Assembly: GCF_002286785.1 (NCBI RefSeq)
Contig: NZ_MUJY01000170.1
Span: 1 to 55,801, forward strand
Direction: 5' to 3'
Source: Pseudomonas sp. PIC25
GTDB taxonomy: Bacteria > Pseudomonadota > Gammaproteobacteria > Pseudomonadales > Pseudomonadaceae
Length of the DNA: 55,801 nt
Made by a program: the position numbers and the translations under genes. The notes below the pieces were generated by a model, which did no database searches, was not told the DNA's origin, and saw only the letters and a list, made by a program, of their open reading frames with translations. Positions 28,236 to 38,729 of this stretch are shown here, piece after piece; the stretch's first letter is position 1; each line of letters starts with the position of its first letter.

Positions 28236-28943
28236 CAGCCGATCCAGTTCGCGCATGATTTTCGACAGGTAGCGTTCCTCACCGCCGAGCGTCCGGCCGG
28301 GTTCGCTGGCCAGCAGGCGCGGGCGGGTGAAGCGGTAGGTGCGCCAGTGCTTGTTCAACTGCTCGGCACTGTCCGGCAGTGCGCTGGGTAGCGCGGCGAA
28401 ATCCGCTTCGATCCGCGCATCCTTGGCGACGAAGGTCTCGGCGCTCCAATTCACCGAATGATCGCCCAGGGTCCGGGCGTTGCGTGCCTGGGCGTGTAGC
28501 AGCAGCTCGCCGAGGGCGAGGCTCTGCCGGTGCAGCAAGCGGACCGTTGCCGGCAGGTTGGCGGCGGCCGCGGTGTAGGCCGCCAGTGCGTTGGCGTCGA
28601 GCTGGCGCTGGCTGTCCAGCAGGTCGATCAGTAGCGCCGGGTAGCGCGGCGACTCCTCGCGTGGCAGGCGCTGCAGAACGGCCAGTGTCGCCTGCATCCG
28701 TGCCAGGGCTGGGCGAATGCTTTCCGGGCCGCCGGCAGCCAGTGCCTGCAAGCGCTCCAAGGCTTCGTGGCAGGCGCGCAGGTTGCGCGGGTCGTCGGTG
28801 CGGTTCTCGGGGTTGAAATGGATCAGCGCATTGGCCGCCAGCAGGTAGCCGTTGCTGCGTAGCGCGTGGTAGCGCTGGAGTTCCGCATCGGTGGCGTGGG
28901 CGGGGAGGCAGAGGCACAGCAAGAGGGCTGCCAGGGAACGCAT
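28215..28943 (-). CDS. Secreted protein of unknown function
   Basis: A 242-residue protein with a clear signal peptide (MRSLAALLLCLCLPAHA). The mature part is helical with many Leu, Ala and Arg residues and no motif or cysteine pair I recognise. It is the last gene of the calA operon, 83 bp after the MMPL transporter, which suggests a periplasmic partner of that envelope system. Function unknown. Confidence 0.7.
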   Translation of the reverse strand: MRSLAALLLCLCLPAHATDAELQRYHALRSNGYLLAANALIHFNPENRTDDPRNLRACHEALERLQALAAGGPESIRPALARMQATLAVLQRLPREESPRYPALLIDLLDSQRQLDANALAAYTAAAANLPATVRLLHRQSLALGELLLHAQARNARTLGDHSVNWSAETFVAKDARIEADFAALPSALPDSAEQLNKHWRTYRFTRPRLLASEPGRTLGGEERYLSKIMRELDRLAVSGKR

Positions 28944-29026
28944 GGATGCTCCTTATCGGGCGTCGTGACGGGGAATCGCGAAAAGCCCGGAGCGCCGGTC
29001 ACCTTCTACCGGCCTCCGGGAAATTC

Positions 29027-31441
29027 TCAGTTCGCTGGCAGGCTCAGGCCGGCCGGTTTCACGGCGAACAGCTTCTGCGGCAGCAGGAAGTAGGCGAGGG
29101 CCGGCAGCAGGATCAGCGCGCCGAGCATGTTGACGAGGAACATGAACGCCAGCAGCAGGCCCATGTCGGCCTGGAACTTGATCGGCGAGACGATCCAGGT
29201 GGCCACGGCGATGGCCAGGGTGACGCCGGTCAGCAGGACCACCTTGCCGGTGAACAGCAAGGCGCGGTAGTAGGCCATGGACAGGTTGTCGCCGGCGCGC
29301 ATGCGGGCCAGTACCACGCTCATGACGTAGAGCGAGTAGTCGATGCCGATGCCTACGCCGAGGGCGATCACCGGCAGCGTCGCCACCTTCACGCCCATGC
29401 CCAGCCAGACCATCAGCGCTTCGGCGAGCACCGAGGTGAGCATCAGCGGCAGGATCGAGGCGAGTACGGCGCGCCAGGAGCGGAAGGTGATCCAGCACAG
29501 CACGATGACCGCGCCGTAGACCCAGTAGAGCATCTCCTGCATGGCTTTCTCGACGACGATGTTGGTGGCTGCCTCGATCCCGGCGCTGCCGGCGGCGAGC
29601 ATGAACTTCACCTCGGGAATCTGCTGCCGGGCGATGAACGCCTCGGTGGTGTCCACCACCCGGCTCAGGGTTTCGGCCTTGTGGTCGGCGAGGTAGACGT
29701 ACAGCGAGAGCATCGAGCAGCCCTGGTTGAACAGTTCGCGTGGCGCGCGGGTTTGCACCGCACCGAGGGCGCCGTCATTGGGGATCAGCTCGTACCACTT
29801 GAAGTTGCCCTCGTTGTAGCCGATTCCGGCGATCTTGCTCAAGGTGGCCATGGAGTTGGTGGATTCGACGCCCGGCAACTGCTCGAGTCGCCAGGCCAGC
29901 TCGTCTACCGCCGACAGGGTGGCATAGCGGGTGCACTGGTCCTCGGGGGTCTTCACCATGATCACGAAGATGTCCGAGCTGGCGGCGTAGTTGTCGTTCA
30001 TGAACTGCACGTCGCGGTTGTAGCGCGAGTCGGCGCGCAGCTCCGGTGCGCCGGGGTCGAGGTCGCCGATCTTCAGATGCAGCCCGATACCCTTGCCGAC
30101 CAGCGCCAGCAGCAGGCCGGCACCAAGGGCGAGCAGCGCCCAGCGGCGGGTGGTGAAGCGGTCGAGGAAGCGCCACAGCGGGTGCCGGCTGCGGCCCTGG
30201 GCATCGGCCTGTTCCGCCTGCAGGCTGCGCTGCGCGGCCTTCGGGCTGACGCCGAGATAGCTGAGCAGTACCGGCAACAGCACCAGGTTGGTCAGGATCA
30301 GCACGGCGACGCCGATGCTGGCGGTGATCGCCAAGTCCTGGATGACCTTGATTTCGATGACCATCAGTACGGCGAAGCCGACGGCATCGCTGATCAGCGC
30401 GGTGAGGCCGGCGATGAACAGGCGGCGGAAGGTCAGCCGCGCGGCGACCAGTTTGTCGGTGCCGCGGCCGATGTCCTGCATGATGCCGTTCATCTTCTGC
30501 GAGCCGTGGCTCATGCCGATGGCGAAGACCAGGAAGGGTACCAAGATCGAGTAGGGGTCGAGTTCGTAGCCCATGGCGGCGAGCAGGCCGATCTGCCAGA
30601 GCACGCCGATCAACGAGCAGAGCACCACGACGAAAGTGCTGCGCACGCAGCGGGTATAACCGAACAGCACGGCGACCGTGACCAGCACCGCGGCGACGAA
30701 GAACAGCGCGACCTGGGCCATGCCATCGATCAGGTCGCCGATCAGCTTGGTGAAGCCGGTGATGTGGAGGCGCAGGTTGTCGGTCTGGTATTTGGCGCGG
30801 AGGTTTTCGAGGCGCTGGGAGAACCGGCCGTAGTCCAGCGGTTTGCCGGTTTCCGGGTCGATCTCCAGTAGCGGCAGGAAGATCACGCTGGACTTGAAGT
30901 TGGCCGCCACCAGTTGGCCGATCTCCCCGGAGCGCAGCACGTTGGCGCGGATTTCCTCGAGGCTGGCTGGCGAGCCGTCGTAGCTGTCGGGGATCACCGT
31001 GCCGCCGTCGAGGCCGTCCTCGGTCACTGCAGTCCAGCGGGTGGTCGGGGTCCACAGCGACTTCATGTAGGGCTTGTCGACGCCCGGCAGCAGGTACAGC
31101 TCGTCGTTGAGTTTGGCCAGGGTGTCCAGGTAGCCGGCATCGAAGATGCTGCCCTCGCGCACTTCCACCGCGATCCGCACGGCGTTGCCGACGCCGCTCA
31201 GCTCCGCACGGTTCTCCAGGTAGTTGGCCACGTAGGGGTGCGAGGTGGGGATGGTCTTCTCGAAGCTGGCGTTGAGGCCGATCCCGGTGGCCTGGTAGCC
31301 GAGCACCAGGGTGGCCAGCAGGCAGAACAGGATGGCCAGCGGGCGATGGTTGAAGATGGCGCGTTCGATCAGGTTGCCGGTGCGCGGGTCGAAGGTGTCG
31401 AGCCGGCGGTGCGCATCAAGGTAGCGATTATTGTCGTTCAC
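29027..31441 (-). CDS. MMPL/RND-superfamily transporter
   Basis: An 804-residue inner-membrane protein. One helix near residue 30-50, a large periplasmic loop, a block of five to six helices at about 250-400, a second helix, loop and block at about 630-790: the two-fold layout of RND/MMPL proteins. The transport block includes FAIGMSHGSQKMNG and GVGIGIDYSLYVMS. Such permeases move lipids or hydrophobic compounds. The start is a GTG at 31439-31441 with GGAG upstream; the nearby ATG leads straight to a stop. Lies with DUF1302, DUF1329 and YCF48 genes, a set that often occurs together. The cargo is unknown; a phenylpropanoid or hydrophobic ester is an inference. Confidence 0.82.
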   Translation of the reverse strand: MNDNNRYLDAHRRLDTFDPRTGNLIERAIFNHRPLAILFCLLATLVLGYQATGIGLNASFEKTIPTSHPYVANYLENRAELSGVGNAVRIAVEVREGSIFDAGYLDTLAKLNDELYLLPGVDKPYMKSLWTPTTRWTAVTEDGLDGGTVIPDSYDGSPASLEEIRANVLRSGEIGQLVAANFKSSVIFLPLLEIDPETGKPLDYGRFSQRLENLRAKYQTDNLRLHITGFTKLIGDLIDGMAQVALFFVAAVLVTVAVLFGYTRCVRSTFVVVLCSLIGVLWQIGLLAAMGYELDPYSILVPFLVFAIGMSHGSQKMNGIMQDIGRGTDKLVAARLTFRRLFIAGLTALISDAVGFAVLMVIEIKVIQDLAITASIGVAVLILTNLVLLPVLLSYLGVSPKAAQRSLQAEQADAQGRSRHPLWRFLDRFTTRRWALLALGAGLLLALVGKGIGLHLKIGDLDPGAPELRADSRYNRDVQFMNDNYAASSDIFVIMVKTPEDQCTRYATLSAVDELAWRLEQLPGVESTNSMATLSKIAGIGYNEGNFKWYELIPNDGALGAVQTRAPRELFNQGCSMLSLYVYLADHKAETLSRVVDTTEAFIARQQIPEVKFMLAAGSAGIEAATNIVVEKAMQEMLYWVYGAVIVLCWITFRSWRAVLASILPLMLTSVLAEALMVWLGMGVKVATLPVIALGVGIGIDYSLYVMSVVLARMRAGDNLSMAYYRALLFTGKVVLLTGVTLAIAVATWIVSPIKFQADMGLLLAFMFLVNMLGALILLPALAYFLLPQKLFAVKPAGLSLPAN

Positions 31442-31476
31442 ATCTCACTCCGGTTACGCCAGGTATCCGCGGCGGC

Positions 31477-32556
31477 TCAGCGTTGCGCGGTGGAAGGGCG
31501 GGCCACGCCGCCGAGACCGACGCTGACCAGGCTGCCGTCTGGCGCCTGGACGATGCCGGCCACCGAGGCACCGCCGGCACCGGCTGGCTGGAAGGTCCGG
31601 CCCCGGTCCTGGCTGAGCAGCAGCTCGCCGGCCTGGCTGGCCAGCAGCAGTTCGCCGTCGTGCAGCGGGGTGGCGCTGGAAAAGGTGGTTTCTAGGCCGG
31701 TCTCGATCGGGCTCCAGGTGTCGCCCCGGTCGCCGGACCAGTAGGCATGGCCGCGCAGGCCGTAGGCCACCAGCTCGCCGCTCGGCATGCCGAGCAGGCC
31801 GAAATAGCTGCCGTCGTAGGGCGATTCGAGGGCTTCGAAGCGGTCGCCATCGGCCTCGGCCCGCAGCAGCAGGCCACGCTCGCCGGCAATGTAGAGCCGG
31901 CCGCCCGCGGCGCGGATGGCGTAGAGGTTTAGGCTTTCCGGGTTGTCCAGGTGGCGCAGCCACGGCTGCCAACTGGCGCCGCCGTCGCGGGTGCGGAAGA
32001 TCAGGTTGTAGGCGCCGACGACATAGCCTTCGTCGCGGTTCTTGAAGTAGAGCGCGAGGAACGGCTTGTCCGGTCCGTCCTTCACCAGCCATTCGGCGTC
32101 TTTCACGCGTTTCTCGCCGTCGGGCGCGTGGACGTGCTGACGCGCATCGTCCAGGGCGAGCTGCGCCGCTCGGACACCGTCCAGTTGTTTGCTCCAGGTC
32201 TCGCCGCCGTCGCGGCTGTGCAGGACCACGCCCATGTGGCCGACCGCCCAGCCACGTTCGGCATCGACGAATTGCACGGCGGTGAGACTGACGCTGACCG
32301 GCACTCGCGCCTGCCGCCAGGTGGCGCCGGCGTCGTCGGAGAGCAGCACGATGCCGCGCTCGCCGACGGCCACCAGGCGCTCGCCAGCGCGCGCGATGTC
32401 CAGCAGGACGGTGTTCCGGGCCTTGGCCGTCTGGATGGCCGGCCGTTCCAGGGCGGGGATGCCGGTGGCGTTCGCCGGCAGGCTGCCGAGCGCCGAGCAG
32501 AGCACCAGGGCCATCAGGAAGGGCGAGGGCAGGCGAGTAGGAATTCTTCGGATCAT
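31477..32556 (-). CDS. YCF48-like BNR-repeat protein, exported
   Basis: A 359-residue protein with a signal peptide (FLMALVLCSALGSLPANA) and repeated beta-propeller units: SDDAGATWRQ, SRDGGETWSK, TRDGGASWQP, SGDRGDTWSP and SQDRGRTFQP are Asp-box motifs about 45-70 residues apart. YCF48/Hcf136 proteins are assembly factors of photosystem II; bacterial relatives next to MMPL transporters are taken to be periplasmic scaffolds. Start at the ATG at 32556; the earlier in-frame start is upstream of the signal peptide and unlikely. Confidence 0.82.
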   Translation of the reverse strand: MIRRIPTRLPSPFLMALVLCSALGSLPANATGIPALERPAIQTAKARNTVLLDIARAGERLVAVGERGIVLLSDDAGATWRQARVPVSVSLTAVQFVDAERGWAVGHMGVVLHSRDGGETWSKQLDGVRAAQLALDDARQHVHAPDGEKRVKDAEWLVKDGPDKPFLALYFKNRDEGYVVGAYNLIFRTRDGGASWQPWLRHLDNPESLNLYAIRAAGGRLYIAGERGLLLRAEADGDRFEALESPYDGSYFGLLGMPSGELVAYGLRGHAYWSGDRGDTWSPIETGLETTFSSATPLHDGELLLASQAGELLLSQDRGRTFQPAGAGGASVAGIVQAPDGSLVSVGLGGVARPSTAQR

Positions 32557-32591
32557 GGACACTCCGGGTACTGCGTAAAGGGCTCCACGGA

Positions 32592-32619
32592 GGCCCGGCG
32601 CCGCCGTCGGCGCCGGGCC
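32592..32619. other. 12-bp perfect GC hairpin between DUF1329 and YCF48-like genes
   Basis: GGCCCGGCGCCG and CGGCGCCGGGCC surround a CCGT loop. No T run follows on the transcribed strand, so it probably stabilises the upstream mRNA or causes partial termination within the operon. Confidence 0.6.
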
Positions 32620-32629
32620 CGCCGCACGA

Positions 32630-33991
32630 TCAGCGCATGTTCTCGCTGGCCATCGCATCGGGCGTGAAGAACGCCGCCGATGGACGCGGGAAGCTCTCGT
32701 ACTGGACCGGCAGGTCGTTGGCCGAGGCGTTGAGGAAGTACGCGCCGGTCTCGAGGTTGTAGCCGCCCCACATCACTTGCGACGTGAGTACCGGCATTTC
32801 CGGCGCCAGCAGGGTCAGCGAGTAGACCTGGCGGCCCAGCTTGCCCTGGGCGTCGTAGCCGTCGACCAGCAGGATTTGCCAGGAGTCCTCGTCCACGTAG
32901 TAGGTGCGGCGCGGTACCACATGGCGCTTGCCGGCCTTGAGCGTGGCTTCCACCACCCAGACGCGGTGCTTCTCCCAGCGCACCAGGTCGGGGTTGAGGA
33001 ACCTCGGCTGGACCAGCTCGTCGCTCTTCGCCGCCGCCGCGCGGTTGTTGTTGTACGGCACGATCATTTCCTTCTTGCCGACGATCTTCAGGTCGTGGCG
33101 GTCGGTCGGGCCGAACAGCATGAAGGCTTCGTCGAAGAAGCCGACGCCGGAGGTGACGAAATCAGGCGTGTCGTAGGCGATGTTCGGCGCACGGCGCACA
33201 CGGCGCTGGCCGACCAGGTACTGCCAGGCGGCGCGCTTGCCCGGGTCCATGTCCCAGTGGGTCATCAGGCCCTCGCCAGCCTTGGATGATGGCTGTTCGG
33301 TGAGCAGTTTGCCGATCAGGTGCTTGCTGCCGAAAGTCTCCAGACTGCCTTCCTTGAAGTAATACGGGTGCTGGTACCAGAAGCGCGCACGGGTGGCCTG
33401 GACCTTCTTGCCGCCGGCGGTCATCAGCCAGGTGTCGAAGGGCACGTAGAAGGTGTCGCCGCCTTGCCAGGACAGCCGGTAGTTCCAAAGAATCTCGGCG
33501 CCGTTTTTCGGGATCGGGAAGGGAATGCCGCCGTAGGCGCCACTGACTTTTTCCGTGGCTTCGTCGAGGGTGGCGCGGGTGGCGTTCTGCAGGGTGTTGT
33601 CATAGACCCACTGCGGTGCGGCGGCCGAGCGGTGGGTCGGGTAGACGTCCAGGCGGTAGTCCGGGTACTTCTTCAGCAGCGCCTTGGTGCCTTCGGCCAG
33701 GGCGCCGGCGTATTGCTCCATGTTGGCGGCGGTGATGGACACCAGCGGCTTGTCCGCGGCGAAGGGGTCGGCGCGCTTCTCGCCGTTCTTGTAGCCGTCA
33801 GGGCTGGTGGTGTAGCCGCCGGTCCACTCGGGGATGCTGCCGTCGGCATTGCCGGCGCGCTCGGCGCCGAGCGGGGTGAGGTCGGTCTTCAGGCGCGCGG
33901 CTTCCTCGGGGGAGACCGCAGCCTGGGCGAGGGTGCTGCCCAGCAGGGCGATGGCCAGGGCCGACAGGCACAGCGAACGTTTGTTTTTCAT
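32630..33991 (-). CDS. DUF1329 outer-membrane lipoprotein-sorting-like protein
   Basis: A 453-residue protein with signal peptide (SLCLSALAIALLGSTLAQA) and the DUF1329 opening AVSPEEAARLKTDLTPLGAERAGN then GSIPEWTGG. The family resembles LolA/LolB-like half-barrels and nearly always lies next to DUF1302 genes. No lipobox. It is 17 bp after the DUF1302 gene. Likely a periplasmic carrier in the envelope system; substrate unknown. Confidence 0.85.
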   Translation of the reverse strand: MKNKRSLCLSALAIALLGSTLAQAAVSPEEAARLKTDLTPLGAERAGNADGSIPEWTGGYTTSPDGYKNGEKRADPFAADKPLVSITAANMEQYAGALAEGTKALLKKYPDYRLDVYPTHRSAAAPQWVYDNTLQNATRATLDEATEKVSGAYGGIPFPIPKNGAEILWNYRLSWQGGDTFYVPFDTWLMTAGGKKVQATRARFWYQHPYYFKEGSLETFGSKHLIGKLLTEQPSSKAGEGLMTHWDMDPGKRAAWQYLVGQRRVRRAPNIAYDTPDFVTSGVGFFDEAFMLFGPTDRHDLKIVGKKEMIVPYNNNRAAAAKSDELVQPRFLNPDLVRWEKHRVWVVEATLKAGKRHVVPRRTYYVDEDSWQILLVDGYDAQGKLGRQVYSLTLLAPEMPVLTSQVMWGGYNLETGAYFLNASANDLPVQYESFPRPSAAFFTPDAMASENMR

Positions 33992-34008
33992 GGCAACTGA
34001 CTACCTTT

Positions 34009-35637
34009 TCAGAATGTGGTCTTGACGTAGGCGGAGATGAAGTCGCGGTCGGCGAGGGTCTGGCCGTAGGTGAACACGCCGGCTTCGTCGAGGCCCGGTT
34101 CGGCATCGCCGAAGAAGTTCACGTAGTTCACTCCGAAGTCCCATTTCTGCAGGTAGGTCGCCTTGAGCCCGATACTCCAGTCGCCGCCGTGGGAGACGCC
34201 GAAACCGGACTTGCTGACCGCCGAGGAGCGGCCATCCAGGCCGATGCCCATGCCCACCGGGATGGAGATGTCCAGGCCGTCCGCCACCTGGAAGTACGCC
34301 GGCTCGGCGAGGATGCGGAAGGCGGTGGCATCGCGGGTGGTGTTCGGGTCCAGCGCGGCGCGGTTATCGGTGATACTGAGGGTGCGGTTCCAGGCGATCT
34401 CGGCGATCACCGAGCCGCCGTCCCACAGGTCGGACGGCGACAGCAGATAGATGGCGGAAAGGTTGGCGTGGGCCGTCTTGCCCTTGGCGTAGAGGGCGTC
34501 GCCATCGTTGTCCGCCGCGGCACCGGGGGCCACCACTTGCAGGCTGCTGACCAGGGGGGCGTTCCAGCGGATCGAGGTTTCGCCGGCGATGTTGAACGAG
34601 CCGTAGGCGGTGGAGAAGCTCATACCGACGGTCTTGATGTCTTCCGCGTAGACCTGCCGGTAGTGGCTCAGCACCGGCAGCGGGGTGGGGTTGGCGTAGG
34701 CGTAGAGGCCGCTGGGGGTCTTGTCGTGGTACTGGGCGGCGTAGAAGCCCAGCTCCAGCTCGGTATCGGCCGGCTTGTAGCGGACCTGGAAGCCGCCCTG
34801 GCCGGAATCCTTGGCGCTGATGTCGCCGCCGTTGACGGTTTCGCTGCCGAACACTTCGATCAACGAACCCGAGCCGTGGCCGATGGCGTCCACGTCGCTG
34901 AAATAGCTGCCGGCGGCGGGAATGTTCGAGCGGTCCCACTCGAACTGGTAGTAGGCGCCGAGCGACAGTTGGTCATTCACCTGCACCTGGCCGGACACCT
35001 GGTTCACCGGGCGGAGGATTTCCTTGAACTGGGTGCCCGGCACGCTGATCAGTTTCACCACGTCGATCGGGCCCTGCGCGTTGGCGATGCCGTTGCCGCC
35101 GTAGAACAGGCTCTCGCCGTAGATCAGGCTGTGCCGGCCGAGGCGCAGGGTGCCCTGACTGTCGTCGCCGAGGGCGCCGCGGACGAAGACGAAGGCGTCC
35201 AGCACTTCCGCGTCGCGCCCGTGCAACTCACGGGTTTCCGAGAGGAAGTCGCGCTGGTTGTCGCTGTCCGTGTCCTGGTTATAGATATCGTCGTACCAGG
35301 CGGCGGCGCTGACCCGGGCGCCATAGTTGCTGGTGCTGACGTCCAATTCGGAAAGCACGTCGAGGCGGTTGGAGACCAGCCCTTTGTCGAAGTTGCGGTC
35401 GCCCTGGCTCTGGATATCCGGATACAGCCCGCCGGCGGTGGGGGCTTCGGTGAGATGCCTGTCCTGATCGTGCAGGCGATAGGCCAGGCTGTACTTCAGG
35501 GTGTTGTCCCAGCGCACCCGCCAGGCTGAGTCGCCCATGTCGAACTGCATCGCACCGGCCGGGGAGGGCAGGGTCGAACCGATGGCCGCGGCGATGGCCG
35601 CGACCCTGAAGGTGGCAATACCTCTGGCTGATTTCAT
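34009..35637 (-). CDS. DUF1302 outer-membrane beta-barrel protein
   Basis: A 542-residue exported protein. Signal peptide up to PAGAMQ; the mature part begins MGDSAWRVRWDNTLKYSLAY and has many alternating amphipathic strands, ending ISAYVKTTF with a terminal Phe, the usual outer-membrane signal. DUF1302 proteins are predicted barrels, partners of DUF1329 proteins. It follows calA by 116 bp with no promoter I can see, so I place it in the calA operon. Possibly the outer-membrane gate for a lignin-derived or hydrophobic substrate. Confidence 0.85.
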   Translation of the reverse strand: MKSARGIATFRVAAIAAAIGSTLPSPAGAMQFDMGDSAWRVRWDNTLKYSLAYRLHDQDRHLTEAPTAGGLYPDIQSQGDRNFDKGLVSNRLDVLSELDVSTSNYGARVSAAAWYDDIYNQDTDSDNQRDFLSETRELHGRDAEVLDAFVFVRGALGDDSQGTLRLGRHSLIYGESLFYGGNGIANAQGPIDVVKLISVPGTQFKEILRPVNQVSGQVQVNDQLSLGAYYQFEWDRSNIPAAGSYFSDVDAIGHGSGSLIEVFGSETVNGGDISAKDSGQGGFQVRYKPADTELELGFYAAQYHDKTPSGLYAYANPTPLPVLSHYRQVYAEDIKTVGMSFSTAYGSFNIAGETSIRWNAPLVSSLQVVAPGAAADNDGDALYAKGKTAHANLSAIYLLSPSDLWDGGSVIAEIAWNRTLSITDNRAALDPNTTRDATAFRILAEPAYFQVADGLDISIPVGMGIGLDGRSSAVSKSGFGVSHGGDWSIGLKATYLQKWDFGVNYVNFFGDAEPGLDEAGVFTYGQTLADRDFISAYVKTTF

Positions 35638-35753
35638 GACTACCTCTTGTTTTTATTATCCGGGTTCATTTCACGCGGGCCGGGTGTTGACCCATGCCCA
35701 TGGGCACGCTCTAGGGTCGTTCGAGGCCGGTTTCTCCTGTCGAAAAGGGACGA

Positions 35754-36521
35754 TCAGAGATAGGTAGAGGCGAGGCCGCCATCCACGGGAAGGTTGACGC
35801 CGTTGATCCAGCGCGACTCCTCGGCGCACAGCCAGGCGATTACCGGGGCGATCTCGTCGGCGTAGGCCGGGCGCTTCATGCGCCGGGAATCCTCGGCGAC
35901 GCGTTGCTCGCCGACGAGGGTGACGAAGTCGCCGAGGATCGGCGTGAACACGGGGCCCGGCGCGACGCAGTTCATGCGCACCGAGGTGGCGAGGAACCAT
36001 GGCTGAGCCTGGGTGAGGGTCCAGACGATCAGCGCTTCCTTGAAGTACTGGTAACAGGTCTGTTGGTCGACCGGATGCCCGGCCAGCCAGGCCTCGCCTT
36101 CGGCGAAGCTGGCGGTGGCGGCCAGGGCCTTGTGCTGTTCCAGGCGAGCGGGCCATTCGGCGCCAAGGACGGAGGCGACGTTGACGATGGAACCGCCGGC
36201 CGGCATGCGCGGCAGCAGCGCCTGGGTCAGGTGACGCAGGCCCAGGTAGTTAACGCACGCAACCAGTTCGACGCCCGCCGTACCCGGAACCCCGGCTACG
36301 TTGCAGAGGCCGTCGATGCGCGAGGGCAGGCATTGCACGGCGGCATCGATGCTCTCCGGGTGGCTCAGGTCGGCCTGCACGAAGCCGTCCAGGGTCAGGC
36401 TCGGTTCGTTGCGGTCGACGCCGATGACATGCGCGCCATGGAAGCGGAGAAGGCGGGCGGTTTCGGCGCCGATCCCGGAGGAAACGCCGGTGACAACGAT
36501 GGTCCTGTCGATCAGGTTCAT
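35754..36521 (-). CDS. calA: Coniferyl alcohol dehydrogenase
   Basis: A 255-residue short-chain dehydrogenase oxidising coniferyl alcohol to coniferyl aldehyde with NAD. TGVSSGIGAETARLLR binds the cofactor; NVASVLGAEWPARL and CYQYFKEAL hold the catalytic Ser and Tyr-Phe-Lys. The Y-x-x-x-K here is YQYFK, as in the CalA group. Length and many stretches (SLTLDGFVQADLSHPE, PVDGGLAST) agree with CalA of Pseudomonas sp. HR199. Start at ATG 36521. Driven by the sigma54 promoter at 36611-36627, divergent from its probable activator. Confidence 0.93.
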   Translation of the reverse strand: MNLIDRTIVVTGVSSGIGAETARLLRFHGAHVIGVDRNEPSLTLDGFVQADLSHPESIDAAVQCLPSRIDGLCNVAGVPGTAGVELVACVNYLGLRHLTQALLPRMPAGGSIVNVASVLGAEWPARLEQHKALAATASFAEGEAWLAGHPVDQQTCYQYFKEALIVWTLTQAQPWFLATSVRMNCVAPGPVFTPILGDFVTLVGEQRVAEDSRRMKRPAYADEIAPVIAWLCAEESRWINGVNLPVDGGLASTYL

Positions 36522-36586
36522 GAAGGTTTCCCTTGCGGGCTCCACCGTGGAGGACGGCGAGCCGTTCTTGTTGTTGTATTGGGCAA

Positions 36587-36607
36587 ATAGTTAATGTTGC
36601 TAATTAG
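36587..36607 (-). promoter_or_regulatory. MarR-type (FerR-like) operator at the calA start site
   Basis: ATAGTTA-N7-TAATTAG repeats the 7-7-7 layout of the ech operator, with the first half-site identical. It covers the expected transcription start of the sigma54 promoter, which suits repression. Confidence 0.5.
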
Positions 36608-36610
36608 TTG

Positions 36611-36627
36611 TAGCAAGCCATATGCCA
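36611..36627 (-). promoter_or_regulatory. Sigma54 (-24/-12) promoter of calA
   Basis: Read on the minus strand: TGGCA-TATGGC-TTGCT. The consensus is TGGCA-N6-TTGCW; spacing and both invariant dinucleotides (GG and GC) are right. The predicted start is near 36600, about 80 bp before the calA ATG. Confidence 0.75.
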
Positions 36628-36717
36628 TAGACGATCGCTGTCGATTAAACCGCTCTAGATCGCTGGATAGGCGTGAATAAAGGAATTGGAGGGGCTGGAG
36701 AGGTGCCGGGGAGTGCC

Positions 36718-36739
36718 GCTGAAAAGTGATGATTTCAGC
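36718..36739. promoter_or_regulatory. Candidate upstream activating site for the sigma54 activator
   Basis: GCTGAAA-N8-TTTCAGC is a 7-bp perfect inverted repeat about 100 bp upstream of the -24 element, the usual distance for an enhancer-binding protein, and 52 bp before the regulator's own start. Confidence 0.55.
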
Positions 36740-36790
36740 AAATTCATGGTGCAAGATGGCGAAAATAATAAAACCAATTAAGGGTTTTCC

Positions 36791-38620
<1,830 letters not shown>

Positions 38621-38632
38621 GGGAGCGCTTTC

Positions 38633-38703
38633 GTTTTGCAGCTCTGCTCGCGAACGGGGTCACGCCAACGTTTCGCCAGCAGAGCGGGCTCCTGCGAAAG
38701 CGA
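38633..38703. repeat. REP palindromes
   Basis: AGCTCTGCTCGCGAA and its mate TTCGCCAGCAGAGCGGGCTCC lie between the convergent sigma54 activator and vanR genes. Confidence 0.65.
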
Positions 38704-38729
38704 GTGCGAGCGGCACGTAGCCTCGAGAT

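Noticed and set aside
28946-30871. 641-codon plus-strand frame opposite the MMPL gene
   Set aside because: Translation is a Gln/His/Ala/Glu-rich shadow; the minus strand carries the transporter.
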